From the NCBI RefSeq assembly GCF_029581355.1, contig NZ_CP120849.1, positions 218,501 through 282,500 of the forward strand: a stretch of DNA of 64,000 nt, in the 5' to 3' direction. Shown here piece after piece: positions 1 to 8,600 of this stretch. The position numbers and the translations under genes were made by a program. Below the pieces are notes generated by a model. That model did not search any database. It was given only the letters and a program-made list of their open reading frames with translations, and was not told the DNA's origin. Source of the stretch: Parabacteroides chongii (GTDB lineage Bacteria; Bacteroidota; Bacteroidia; Bacteroidales; Tannerellaceae). Numbering within the stretch: position 1 is the stretch's first letter; each line of letters opens with the position of its first letter.

Positions 1-291
1 CGTCGGTATGAAACCGACCTTGTGAAACAAATCAACACAAATAATAAAGTGACGGCACAGATTATAGTTTCGGAAACACCGGTAAAGACAACAGGTATAA
101 AATCTGATCTCGAAGTGATTTTCAGTGAAGGCGATAGTCCATCCATATACGACTGTATTCCGTACGTTATCGTAGCACAACTGATGGGATTCTACAAATC
201 GCTTGAAATCGGCCTCAACCCCGACACTCCCTCTGTTTCCGGAAATATTTCAAGGATCGTGGAAGGAGTTATCTTGTATGACAACCTATAA
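1..291 (+). CDS. AgaS-like SIS-domain sugar-phosphate isomerase/deaminase, C-terminal fragment
   Basis: The reading frame is open from base 1, so only the last 96 codons are present. The tail has the AgaS/GlmS-type SIS ending: a PYVIVAQLMGFYKSLEIGL segment followed by PDTPSVSG...SRIVEGVILY. This matches the GLxPDxPxxxGxxxRxVxGV pattern of AgaS proteins. AgaS converts galactosamine-6-phosphate to tagatose-6-phosphate in the cytoplasm. The next three genes (GatZ-like subunit, PfkB kinase, class II aldolase) would take tagatose-6-phosphate to trioses, which supports this assignment over a GlmS-like role. The gap to the next gene is 11 bp, so it is very likely the same operon. The catalytic SIS core is outside the window, so substrate is inferred from context. 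Confidence 0.75.
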   Translation, partial: RRYETDLVKQINTNNKVTAQIIVSETPVKTTGIKSDLEVIFSEGDSPSIYDCIPYVIVAQLMGFYKSLEIGLNPDTPSVSGNISRIVEGVILYDNL

Positions 292-302
292 TAAAAACTA
301 AT

Positions 303-1532
303 ATGACAAAGACAGAACATTTATTAAACCAGATTTCAGAACTCGAACAGCAGACAGGAGTTAAACGAACAATTTTCGCCGTATGCCCAAACTCAACAGC
401 AGTTATTAAAGCTTCTTTTCGCTCGGCCAAACGGAATAATGCTCCAATCTATTTTGCAGCAACCCTAAATCAAGTAGATAGTGACGGAGGTTATACCGGT
501 CTAACCCAAAAGCAATTTGTAAAACTTCTCGCACAGGAAGCCGCTGCTGTCGATTACGACGGTACCTATATTATAGCGATCGATCATGGAGGTCCATGGT
601 TGAAGGATATCCAATCCAAAGAACACTGGAGTTTGGAAAAAGCGATGAATGGCGTTAAAAAATCGTTTGAGGATGCTATATTGGCCGGCTACGATCTGAT
701 CCATGTAGATCCTACCGTCGATATTTTTCTCCCGGACGGAGAAACGATCGATATAAAAGTCGTTGTCGAACGGACAGTGGAACTTATTGAGCATACGGAA
801 CGATTCCGACGTGCCCGATCTTTACCTGCAATATCGTACGAAGTAGGAACTGAAGAAGTACATGGAGGATTGGCAAACGAAGCTGTTTTCGATACTTTTC
901 TTGAAAATCTGAAAGCAGGTCTGGACTCTTGTGGTCTTTCTGATGTATGGCCCTGTTTTATTGTCGGCAAAGTCGGTACAGATCTGCACACCACTACCTT
1001 TGACACATCCGTAGCCCGTAAACTCACAAAAAAAGTAAGACCACTGGGTAGCTATATAAAGGGGCATTATACTGATGGAGTTTCAAACCCGGAAGCATAC
1101 CCATTAGCCGGGGTCGGAGCAGCAAATGTCGGACCCGAATTTACAATCAGTGAATATGAAGGGTTGGCAGAGCTGGAACAAATAGAGAGAGCACGGGATA
1201 AGGAGGGACAGATCGCTCAATTATCCAATATAACTTCAACACTCGAGCGTTTGGTTGGAGAATCCGGTCGTTGGCAAAAATGGCTTCAGCCCGAGGAAAA
1301 ACTCTGCAGTTTTAAAGAGCTCCAAGCAGACCGCCGCGCGTGGATCATAAAAACCTGTTGTCGATATATCTGGCAACACCCTGAAGCCTTTATGGCCCGT
1401 CAAATTCTTTTCGATAACTTGACACGTCTTGGCATGGACCCACATACGACCCTCTCCTGCCGTATTGAACATGATATGGATAAATATTTTCAAGCTTTTA
1501 ATTTGGTAAACCTAAATAACTCATTGTTATGA
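303..1532 (+). CDS. D-tagatose-1,6-bisphosphate aldolase non-catalytic subunit (GatZ/KbaZ family)
   Basis: This 409-aa protein belongs to the GatZ/KbaZ family, which stabilises and activates the class II tagatose-bisphosphate aldolase (GatY/KbaY). Visible family blocks are AATLNQVDSDGGYTG near residues 52-66, AIDHGGPW near 92-99 and LIHVDPTVD near 135. The length is close to that of GatZ (about 420 aa). The start is the ATG 11 bp after the upstream stop. Its stop overlaps the start of the PfkB kinase by 4 bp (ATGA), showing translational coupling. The partner aldolase is two genes downstream. GatZ and KbaZ cannot be told apart by eye, so I leave the symbol blank. Confidence 0.88.
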   Translation: MTKTEHLLNQISELEQQTGVKRTIFAVCPNSTAVIKASFRSAKRNNAPIYFAATLNQVDSDGGYTGLTQKQFVKLLAQEAAAVDYDGTYIIAIDHGGPWLKDIQSKEHWSLEKAMNGVKKSFEDAILAGYDLIHVDPTVDIFLPDGETIDIKVVVERTVELIEHTERFRRARSLPAISYEVGTEEVHGGLANEAVFDTFLENLKAGLDSCGLSDVWPCFIVGKVGTDLHTTTFDTSVARKLTKKVRPLGSYIKGHYTDGVSNPEAYPLAGVGAANVGPEFTISEYEGLAELEQIERARDKEGQIAQLSNITSTLERLVGESGRWQKWLQPEEKLCSFKELQADRRAWIIKTCCRYIWQHPEAFMARQILFDNLTRLGMDPHTTLSCRIEHDMDKYFQAFNLVNLNNSLL

Positions 1533-2485
1533 AAAAGTTTGATATAATAGCGATTGGTGAACTCAATGTAGATCTGATTCTAAATCATATCCAAAGCATG
1601 CCAGTTATTGGCAAAGAAATATTTGCAGACGATATGCTCCTTACGCTGGGCAGTTCCACTGCGATTTTTGCAGCCAATGCTGCTTCCCTAGGCATGAAAG
1701 TAGCTTTTGTGGGAATGATCGGGAAAGATAACTTTGGCGAACTGGTAAAAACAAGCCTAGAAAAACGATCTGTCTCCACCCGTTATTTAATCGAAACAGA
1801 CCAATACGCTACCGGAGCGACGATTGTCTTGGCGTACGCAGAAGACCGGGCCAATATTACCTATCAAGGTAGTATGGACACAATGGGATTCAATGATATT
1901 GATCCATCGGTTTTCGAAATCACGAAACATATCCATATCTCATCGATATTTATTCAATCAGGGCTCAAACGCGATTTGCTTCGCATACTCAAGCTAGCAA
2001 AAGAGCGCGGCATAACTGTTTCACTCGATACCCAATGGGACCCAATGGAAAAATGGGACCTTGATTACACTGAGATTTTGCCTTATGTTACACTTTTTAT
2101 GCCAAATGAAACCGAATTGAAAGGTTTGGCTGGTACTTCAAACTTACATGAAGCAATCGAAAAGATCCGTCCATATATTGGAGAAGCCTGTATTGTAAAA
2201 TGTGGTAGTCAAGGTTCCATTCTGTTCCAAAAAGAGGGAACAACCCTAGAAGCATCTTCTTTCCTCAATACAGAAGTGATAGATACGATCGGTGCTGGCG
2301 ACAGTTTCAATGCAGGCTTTGTTTACAGTTATGTAAAAGGATATTCTCTGGCAGAATGTCAGCAGCTGGGAAATCTGACCGGAGCGATCAATACAACCGC
2401 AGCCGGTGGCATTGGAGCCTTTACCGATAAAAATGAGATCGAAAAAAGAGCTTTGGAAATCTTCGGTCAAACCATTCAGTTATAA
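1529..2485 (+). CDS. PfkB-family sugar kinase, probable tagatose-6-phosphate kinase
   Basis: This is a 318-aa ribokinase-fold kinase. The N-terminal GELNVDLI and GSSTAIFAANAASLG blocks bind the sugar. The C-terminal DTIGAGDSFNAGFVY signature (residues 252-266) carries the anion hole and the catalytic Asp258. The length is normal for PfkB enzymes. It starts in a 4-bp overlap with the GatZ-like gene and is followed 22 bp later by the class II aldolase. In this setting the expected reaction is ATP-dependent phosphorylation of tagatose-6-phosphate to tagatose-1,6-bisphosphate. The family also contains fructokinases, ribokinases and KDG kinases, so substrate rests on neighbours rather than on residues I can read. 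Confidence 0.85.
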   Translation: MKKFDIIAIGELNVDLILNHIQSMPVIGKEIFADDMLLTLGSSTAIFAANAASLGMKVAFVGMIGKDNFGELVKTSLEKRSVSTRYLIETDQYATGATIVLAYAEDRANITYQGSMDTMGFNDIDPSVFEITKHIHISSIFIQSGLKRDLLRILKLAKERGITVSLDTQWDPMEKWDLDYTEILPYVTLFMPNETELKGLAGTSNLHEAIEKIRPYIGEACIVKCGSQGSILFQKEGTTLEASSFLNTEVIDTIGAGDSFNAGFVYSYVKGYSLAECQQLGNLTGAINTTAAGGIGAFTDKNEIEKRALEIFGQTIQL

Positions 2486-2507
2486 CTTTTATTTTCCACA
2501 AAGAAAC

Positions 2508-3332
2508 ATGAAAAGCAGCATACAGGAAACACTGAAAACATGCCGGCAAAACCGATCAGCTGTTTTGGCTACCAATTTCTATAATTACGAAACATTGTGG
2601 GCTATTCTGCAAGCGGCATCCCAAATGCAGTCGGTTGTTATTTTACAACTTACTAAAAGCTCGATCGACTACATGGGACTTGAGATGGCTGTTACGATGG
2701 GACGCCAGGGACTTGCCGATTTCGGTTTGCAAGGATGGTTACATTTGGACCATGCCAATTCCGTTCCCTTTATAAAAAGATGTCTTGATGCCGGATTCGA
2801 TTCTGTGATGATCGATGCCAGTGAAAAAGATTTCGATGAAAATGTAGCCCTTACCAAGACTGTAGTGGCAATGGCCCAGCCGTATGGTGCAAATGTAGAG
2901 GCGGAACTGGGGTATATTGCTAAACTCGGGCAACCGCGACAAGGTGGCTTCACTATCCCCGAAGAGGCCCGGAAATTTGCAGCACTTACAAAAGTTGATG
3001 CACTGGCGATTGCGATTGGTTCAGCGCATGGATTTTATAAAGAAACACCACAGCTTGCAATCGACAGATTAGCCGAAATCCGTGAGGCGACAGAAGTTCC
3101 ACTTGTTTTACACGGAAGTTCCGGCATCCCTTCTGTACAGGTAAGAGAGGCTATTCGTCACGGAATATGCAAAGTAAACCTGGCTACCGAAATAAAAGAC
3201 CTTTTCATGCAAGCACTCAAGCGAATTTTACCGGACAGTCAGGAAATAGATTTACGTAAAGTATTTCCTGCAGCAGTAGCACCGGTAGTCGAAATGTTGA
3301 AAAAGAAATACGAAATGGTAAACCTTCGATAA
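2508..3332 (+). CDS. Class II fructose/tagatose-bisphosphate aldolase (GatY/KbaY/FbaA type)
   Basis: I start this 274-aa protein at the ATG at 2508. It is preceded by a purine-rich AAAGAAAC and gives the usual family N-terminus. The frame stays open further upstream, but that stretch lies inside the kinase gene. Metal and substrate residues are visible: LDH (Asp81-His82), EAELG (Glu131, Glu133), IGSAHG with His174, LHGSSG with His202, and KVNLATE with Asn224. These define a zinc-dependent class II aldolase that splits a ketose-1,6-bisphosphate into dihydroxyacetone phosphate and glyceraldehyde-3-phosphate. With the GatZ-like subunit encoded nearby, tagatose-1,6-bisphosphate is the likely substrate, although fructose-bisphosphate is possible. 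Confidence 0.88.
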   Translation: MKSSIQETLKTCRQNRSAVLATNFYNYETLWAILQAASQMQSVVILQLTKSSIDYMGLEMAVTMGRQGLADFGLQGWLHLDHANSVPFIKRCLDAGFDSVMIDASEKDFDENVALTKTVVAMAQPYGANVEAELGYIAKLGQPRQGGFTIPEEARKFAALTKVDALAIAIGSAHGFYKETPQLAIDRLAEIREATEVPLVLHGSSGIPSVQVREAIRHGICKVNLATEIKDLFMQALKRILPDSQEIDLRKVFPAAVAPVVEMLKKKYEMVNLR

Positions 3333-3342
3333 TTAACAAGAA

Positions 3343-4449
3343 ATGAAATACAGATTTTTTATGAATAAAACTATTTGGATTTTTTACCTGCTGATTATAG
3401 TGCACCAGGGGGTAGTAAGGGCACAGAATGTGGAGAACCTGCTACTGAAAGATTACCGTCCGGTTTCTGCATTCCGCATACCACAGGTAGAAGTAAAGAG
3501 AGCCCGATATCCGGTGATAGATGCCCATTCGCATGATTATGCCAAGAGTAAGGAAGAGGTAGATGAATGGGTCAATACCATGGATTCGGTAGGCATCGCA
3601 TTTACTCATATTATGAGTTGCAACTGGATAGGTGAACCGATCGATGTTTTTATGGAACGATATCGTGATTATCCGGATCGTTTCGGCTTTTGGTGTAGTT
3701 TAGATTATACAGGATTCGATGAGCCGGGTTGGGAAAAAAGAGCAATAGCTTCACTAGTACACTACCATAAACTAGGAGTGATCGGCGTAGGAGAAATGGG
3801 AGATAAAGGAGAGGGCGACCTTTATGGCTATCCTGTAGAAGGGCGAGGTATTCATATAGACCATCCACGATTGAAGCCATTGCTTGAAAAATGCGCCAGC
3901 CTTGGTATGCCAGTCAATATTCATGTGGGCGAACCGATATGGATGTACCTGCCGATAGATGCAAACAACGACGGATTAATGAACTCTGCCAATTGGCGGA
4001 TCGATACTACTAAAACAAATTGCTTGGGATATGACGGCTTAATGTTACATTTCGAAAATGCATTGAAAGCAAACCCGAAAACAACCTTTATCGCCTGTCA
4101 TTACCTGAATATGAATCATGATCTGCCACGTTTGGGACGACTACTCGACCAGTACCCCAATCTCTACCTCGATATTTCGGCCCGTGTATCGGAATCGGCA
4201 GTAACCCCTCGTGCCACGCGCGAATTCATTATCCGATATGCCGACCGCATTCTTTTCGGTACGGATAACGGCCGACGTGCACAGATGTATCGATCAGTAT
4301 TTCGAATACTGGAAAGTAACGACGAACATATCATCACTCCCGGCAACAGCCATTACTGGCCGTTGAGTGGTTTCGGGCTGCCCGACGATGTACTGAAGAA
4401 AATTTACAGAAGTAATGCTGAAAAACTTTTTAAAATTAAATCATTATGA
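3343..4449 (+). CDS. Exported amidohydrolase (Amidohydro_2-type TIM barrel), copy 1
   Basis: The 368-aa product opens with a basic/hydrophobic signal peptide ending near Ala27 (VVRAQ). A second possible start is the ATG at 3361, 18 bp later, which gives a tighter signal peptide. The metal-binding pattern of the amidohydrolase superfamily is present: DAHSH at residues 60-64, a histidine in NIHVGEP near 195, a histidine in IACHYLNMNHD near 250, and FGTDNG near 305. It is followed in a 4-bp overlap by a close paralogue. Cytoplasmic members hydrolyse or decarboxylate small cyclic substrates, so export to the periplasm is notable. It is not AgaA/NagA-like, and I cannot name a substrate. Confidence 0.8.
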   Translation: MKYRFFMNKTIWIFYLLIIVHQGVVRAQNVENLLLKDYRPVSAFRIPQVEVKRARYPVIDAHSHDYAKSKEEVDEWVNTMDSVGIAFTHIMSCNWIGEPIDVFMERYRDYPDRFGFWCSLDYTGFDEPGWEKRAIASLVHYHKLGVIGVGEMGDKGEGDLYGYPVEGRGIHIDHPRLKPLLEKCASLGMPVNIHVGEPIWMYLPIDANNDGLMNSANWRIDTTKTNCLGYDGLMLHFENALKANPKTTFIACHYLNMNHDLPRLGRLLDQYPNLYLDISARVSESAVTPRATREFIIRYADRILFGTDNGRRAQMYRSVFRILESNDEHIITPGNSHYWPLSGFGLPDDVLKKIYRSNAEKLFKIKSL

Positions 4450-5534
4450 GAATGCTTTCAATTAAGTTATTTATCTGTGCCCTATTAGGGGGGTCCCTGA
4501 ACCAAATATCGGGTCAGGATGTGGAACATTTGTTGTTGAAAGACTACAAACCGGTTTCCGTATTCAATATTCCTGCAACCTTTCCTCAAAAGGCCAAGTA
4601 TCCAGTATTCGATGCGCATTCGCACAATTATGCGAAAGATAAAAAAGAAGTTGCGGAATGGGTAAAATCCATGGATGCTGCGGGAGTTCAAGTTACAAGT
4701 ATCCTCAATAACAGCAAGGGGGAAGCATTCGAGGTATTGGTCGAAAAATATAGCGATTACAAAGATCGCTTTGCATTATGGTGCAGTTTCGATTATACAG
4801 GTTTTGATGAACCGGATTGGGAAAAAAGAGCTATACAAGCACTGGAAAGAAACCATCGTATGGGAGCTGTCGGAATCGGAGAAATGGGTGACAAAGGTGA
4901 TGGCGACCTTTATGCCTTTCCGACAAAAGGGAAGGGCGTTCATCTGGACCATCCGCGGCTGAAACCTTTGCTCGAAAAATGTGGAGAGCTCGGTATGCCA
5001 ATCAGCATTCATATGGCTGATCCGATTTGGATGTACTTACCAATCGACAAAACGAATGACGGCTTAATGAACGCTTCACGGTGGAAAGTAGATACGACTC
5101 AGGTAGAATTAGGATACGAAGGACTGATGCAAAGTTTTGAACGTGCCGTAGCAGCAAATCCGAAAACGACTTTTATTGCCTGCCATTATCTCAATATGAG
5201 TCACGATCTGTCGCGCCTCAGTGCACTGCTCGATAAATATCCCAACCTGTATGTCGATCTAGCGGCCCGTGTATCGGAATCGGCAGCCACTCCGCGAGCA
5301 ACCCGCATATTTATCCTGAAATATGCCGACCGGATCCTGTTCGGTACCGACAACGGAATGAGCGTAAACATGTATCGCTCCGTCTATCGGATACTGGAAA
5401 CGGCTGATGAACACATCATCCGCCCTGGAAACAGCTATTACTGGCCTTTGAGTGGATTTTATCTGCCCGACGATGTCTTGAAAAAGATCTATTGGGAGAA
5501 TGCGGTTAAACTATTAAAACGAAAACAACAGTAA
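4446..5534 (+). CDS. Exported amidohydrolase (Amidohydro_2-type TIM barrel), copy 2
   Basis: This 362-aa paralogue of the preceding gene clearly comes from a tandem duplication. Both proteins share blocks such as LLLKDY(R/K)PVS, GIGEMGDKG or GVGEMGDKG, PIWMYLPID, RVSESA and FGTDNG. Metal ligands are DAHSH at 56-60, the HMADP histidine, the IACHYLNMSHD histidine and the final TD. The signal peptide covers roughly residues 1-23 and ends near ISGQD. ATGA overlap with copy 1 couples translation. The two copies have diverged across their whole length, which suggests different substrates or an obligate pair rather than a recent copy. The substrate is unknown. Confidence 0.8.
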   Translation: MRMLSIKLFICALLGGSLNQISGQDVEHLLLKDYKPVSVFNIPATFPQKAKYPVFDAHSHNYAKDKKEVAEWVKSMDAAGVQVTSILNNSKGEAFEVLVEKYSDYKDRFALWCSFDYTGFDEPDWEKRAIQALERNHRMGAVGIGEMGDKGDGDLYAFPTKGKGVHLDHPRLKPLLEKCGELGMPISIHMADPIWMYLPIDKTNDGLMNASRWKVDTTQVELGYEGLMQSFERAVAANPKTTFIACHYLNMSHDLSRLSALLDKYPNLYVDLAARVSESAATPRATRIFILKYADRILFGTDNGMSVNMYRSVYRILETADEHIIRPGNSYYWPLSGFYLPDDVLKKIYWENAVKLLKRKQQ

Positions 5535-5547
5535 GAGTTTTAATAAT

Positions 5548-6420
5548 ATGAAGAATCGTAAATGGTTGTTATTCATCTGTATCACAATGATAACATGGGG
5601 TATCTGGGGAGCATTCAGCGAAATTCCTGAAAAAGTGGGATTTCCTGCCACTTTTACCTATATTGCCTGGGCTTTGGCCATGATCCCATGCGCCATTGGT
5701 GCCCTTTGTATAGCTAAATGGAAATTCGATTTTAATGCCCGGTCAATTCTACTCGGCTGTATGATCGGTTTCCTCGGTGCGGGTGGGCAATTACTTCTTT
5801 TCGAGGCACTCCGTTTTGGCCCTGCTTATATTGTCTTTCCTTTTATATCCATGGCTCCTGTAGTGACGATCACGCTTTCGATGGTTTTCTTAAAAGAACG
5901 AGCGGGCCGTATACAATTATTCGGTATTGCAGCAGCACTCTGTGCAATTCTTTTCCTTTCGTTGCAGGGTGAGAAGTCCGATAGTCACATAACCGGTTAT
6001 CTATGGCTGTTTTTTGCCTTATTGATCTTTATCATGTGGGGTATTCAGGGATTTACAATGAAATTCGCGAATAAGACCGAAATGCAGGCCGAAAGTATCT
6101 TCGTCTATATGGCCCTCACCGCTATATGCCTAATTCCTGTCGCTTATTATATGACCAATTGGCAAGCAGAAGGGATCAACCTCAGTTGGGAATGGGCGAT
6201 AAAAAGTTTTTTAATCCAGTTACTCAATGCCATTGGTGCGTTAACACTAGTTTATGCTTATCGATATGGAAAAGCCATTCTAGTTTCTCCAATGGAAGGC
6301 TTGGCTCCTTTATTTACCATGGTATTGTCACTTATCATATATGCGGTGGTTCCGGATATCGTCACACAGATTGGCATGGGGCTAGCTGTTTTAGCGATGA
6401 TTACTATGTCGATAGAATAA
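5548..6420 (+). CDS. DMT-superfamily (EamA-like) permease
   Basis: This 290-aa protein consists almost entirely of hydrophobic helices. About ten membrane spans can be drawn, from WLLFICITMITWGIWGAF at the start to GLAVLAMITMSI at the end. The two internally related halves are typical of drug/metabolite transporters with EamA domains. The second half contains ILVSPMEGLAPLFTMVLS, which resembles the conserved end-of-repeat block. It starts 13 bp after copy 2 of the amidohydrolase pair. It may move the amidohydrolase product or a monosaccharide across the inner membrane, which would make it the sugar importer of this locus. That role is inferred from position only. Confidence 0.82.
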   Translation: MKNRKWLLFICITMITWGIWGAFSEIPEKVGFPATFTYIAWALAMIPCAIGALCIAKWKFDFNARSILLGCMIGFLGAGGQLLLFEALRFGPAYIVFPFISMAPVVTITLSMVFLKERAGRIQLFGIAAALCAILFLSLQGEKSDSHITGYLWLFFALLIFIMWGIQGFTMKFANKTEMQAESIFVYMALTAICLIPVAYYMTNWQAEGINLSWEWAIKSFLIQLLNAIGALTLVYAYRYGKAILVSPMEGLAPLFTMVLSLIIYAVVPDIVTQIGMGLAVLAMITMSIE

Positions 6421-6496
6421 AGCGCTTTTTAGTCCTCCGGTGATGTATTTAAGAGAACAAACAGAGATAAAGCAAACAAATTAAAAAGAATAAATC

Positions 6497-8527
6497 ATGA
6501 AAGAACAACGAAGCATTATATCGCTTTTATTATTAATAGTGCTATGTACAGGTTGTAGTAAAGGCGTAATAATAAAAAACGGCGACTTGCAACTGGAGAT
6601 AGATGAGATGATGAGAGCCAGGTTAACATCTCTCAATAATTCGACCTCATCTTTTCATAATAAATTCATCGAATCAGATGCTTTAATAGCCGCAGAGTTT
6701 ACAGCCTCACTCTTTAAATTAACAAATGTATCAGAATTTAAAGAAGGAAATACGTCCGGCTATTCATTAACAGGAACTTATAACAAAGATGGCTTTTGTA
6801 TCGAAAAACATCAAAAAATAACTATTCCGGAAAATTTAGAAAAAATACTCCTGATCGAAACCTATTACATAAACAGAGGGAGTAAAGATATTACTGTAAA
6901 TGGCTGGAAAATGAATGAATTACATATAGATGTAGCCGATACATCCGTTTGGTCATTCCAACCGACATCCACCAGTCGTCGAATGGATTGGATTCTAGAA
7001 GTAAAACCCGGATATTACAAAAAAAATTTCCTAGGAATGAACGATTCTGATTACGGAGGTGGTATACCAATGATCGATCTCTGGCGTCGTGATGGTGGTA
7101 TCGTAACAGGATTGACTGAGAAAACATTGAAAATGATATCAATGCCTGTCCAATGGCTCACCCATGATAATTATGCATCTATTGCGTTAACTTACGAATC
7201 AAAAGAAGGACGTGAAATACTTGCTGCTGGTGATACCCTACGGACTTACAATTCATTTATCGGCATTCACACCGGAGATTTTTACGAACCTCTGGATCGT
7301 TTTTCCCGTTATATGGAAACTCAAGGCATAGTCTTTCCCAAGCCCGAACCTGAAGCTTATGAAGCAGTTTGGTGCGCATGGGGATATGAACGCACATTTA
7401 CTATTGAGGAAATAATCGGGACTCTTCCTAAAGTTAAGGAATTAGGATTCAAATGGGTTGATGTAGATGACGGATTTCAGATAGCAGAAGGAGACTGGGA
7501 AACAAATTCTCGTTTCCCAGGAGGTGACAAAGACATGCGTCGAATTACCGATGCAATACATCAGTATGGAATGAAAGCCAAATTATGGTGGGCTCCCTTG
7601 GCGGCAGACCCGGGAACAAAGGTCTTACAAGAAAACCCGGGAATAAAACTTAAAACCCAATGGGGATCTCCACAATATATCACATGGTGGGATAGTTATT
7701 ATTTATCTCCTATTAATCCTATAACGGAGAAATATACAAACAATCTGTTAGAACGTTTTATTGTTACATGGAACTTTGACGGTCTTAAACTCGATGGACA
7801 GCACATGAATTGTTGTTTACCGGATTACAATCGCACCAGCAAACTGGAATATCCTGAACAATCGTCTGAGCTAATGCCTACATATTTCCAAAACATTTAC
7901 GAAAAAGCACGAGCATACAAACCCAATGCAGTCGTACAATTTTGTCCGTGTGGTTGTGCAATCAACTACTTTATGATTCCATTTATGAATCAGGCAGTAT
8001 CATCAGATCCTACATCCAGTTGGCAAATACGGCATAAAGCAAAGACCTATAGAGCGATTTCTGATAAACTGGCATACTATGCCGATCATGTCGAATTGAG
8101 TGACAATGGAGATGATTTTGGTACCCAGATCGGAATCGGAGGTGTTATCGGTTCAAAATTTACTTATCCCAAAGATAACCCCAATGTTCATAAAAGTTAC
8201 GTTCTGACACCAGAAAAAGAAAAGTTGTACAAAAAATGGGTAAGTATTTATAATGACAAAATGATCTCTACAGGAAACTATATCAACCTGTATGATATTG
8301 CATATGATAAGCCGGAAACCCATGTAATTAATAAAGATGGGAAAATGTATTACGCATTTTATGCCGATCAATGGAATGGCGAGCCTATCGAATTACGTGG
8401 TTTGGAAAAACGTAAATATACCGTTTGCGAATATACTTCCGATGAAAAGAAAACTTACGAAATTGACGGAGAAAATCCTGTGATAACCCCCAATTTCACT
8501 AGAAACTACCTGATAGAAGTATATTGA
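6497..8527 (+). CDS. Clan GH-D glycoside hydrolase lipoprotein (GH36/GH27-like alpha-galactosidase or alpha-N-acetylgalactosaminidase)
   Basis: The 676-aa product has a lipoprotein signal (LLLLIVLCTGC, Cys near 20), so it should be anchored facing the periplasm or cell surface. An N-terminal beta-rich domain precedes the catalytic barrel. Barrel motifs are FKWVDVDDGFQ with Asp-Asp near 324-325, MKAKLWWAPLAADPGT, and DGLKLDGQ with the likely nucleophile Asp433. SSDPT with Asp504 is the probable acid/base. These are the hallmarks of retaining alpha-galactosidases and related enzymes of clan GH-D. Because the upstream genes suggest galactosamine or tagatose metabolism, an alpha-GalNAc-ase activity is attractive but unproven. 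It is preceded by a 76-bp gap and followed by susC. Confidence 0.8.
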   Translation: MKEQRSIISLLLLIVLCTGCSKGVIIKNGDLQLEIDEMMRARLTSLNNSTSSFHNKFIESDALIAAEFTASLFKLTNVSEFKEGNTSGYSLTGTYNKDGFCIEKHQKITIPENLEKILLIETYYINRGSKDITVNGWKMNELHIDVADTSVWSFQPTSTSRRMDWILEVKPGYYKKNFLGMNDSDYGGGIPMIDLWRRDGGIVTGLTEKTLKMISMPVQWLTHDNYASIALTYESKEGREILAAGDTLRTYNSFIGIHTGDFYEPLDRFSRYMETQGIVFPKPEPEAYEAVWCAWGYERTFTIEEIIGTLPKVKELGFKWVDVDDGFQIAEGDWETNSRFPGGDKDMRRITDAIHQYGMKAKLWWAPLAADPGTKVLQENPGIKLKTQWGSPQYITWWDSYYLSPINPITEKYTNNLLERFIVTWNFDGLKLDGQHMNCCLPDYNRTSKLEYPEQSSELMPTYFQNIYEKARAYKPNAVVQFCPCGCAINYFMIPFMNQAVSSDPTSSWQIRHKAKTYRAISDKLAYYADHVELSDNGDDFGTQIGIGGVIGSKFTYPKDNPNVHKSYVLTPEKEKLYKKWVSIYNDKMISTGNYINLYDIAYDKPETHVINKDGKMYYAFYADQWNGEPIELRGLEKRKYTVCEYTSDEKKTYEIDGENPVITPNFTRNYLIEVY

Positions 8528-8600
8528 TACAATACATCCTTATCATAAAATCCGAGAATCAATTATTTACTTTATTTATAAACCATCTAAATTTAATACC

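Noticed and set aside
2406..2507. Longer aldolase N-terminus
   Set aside because: It lies within the kinase gene, and the residues do not match the aldolase family start.
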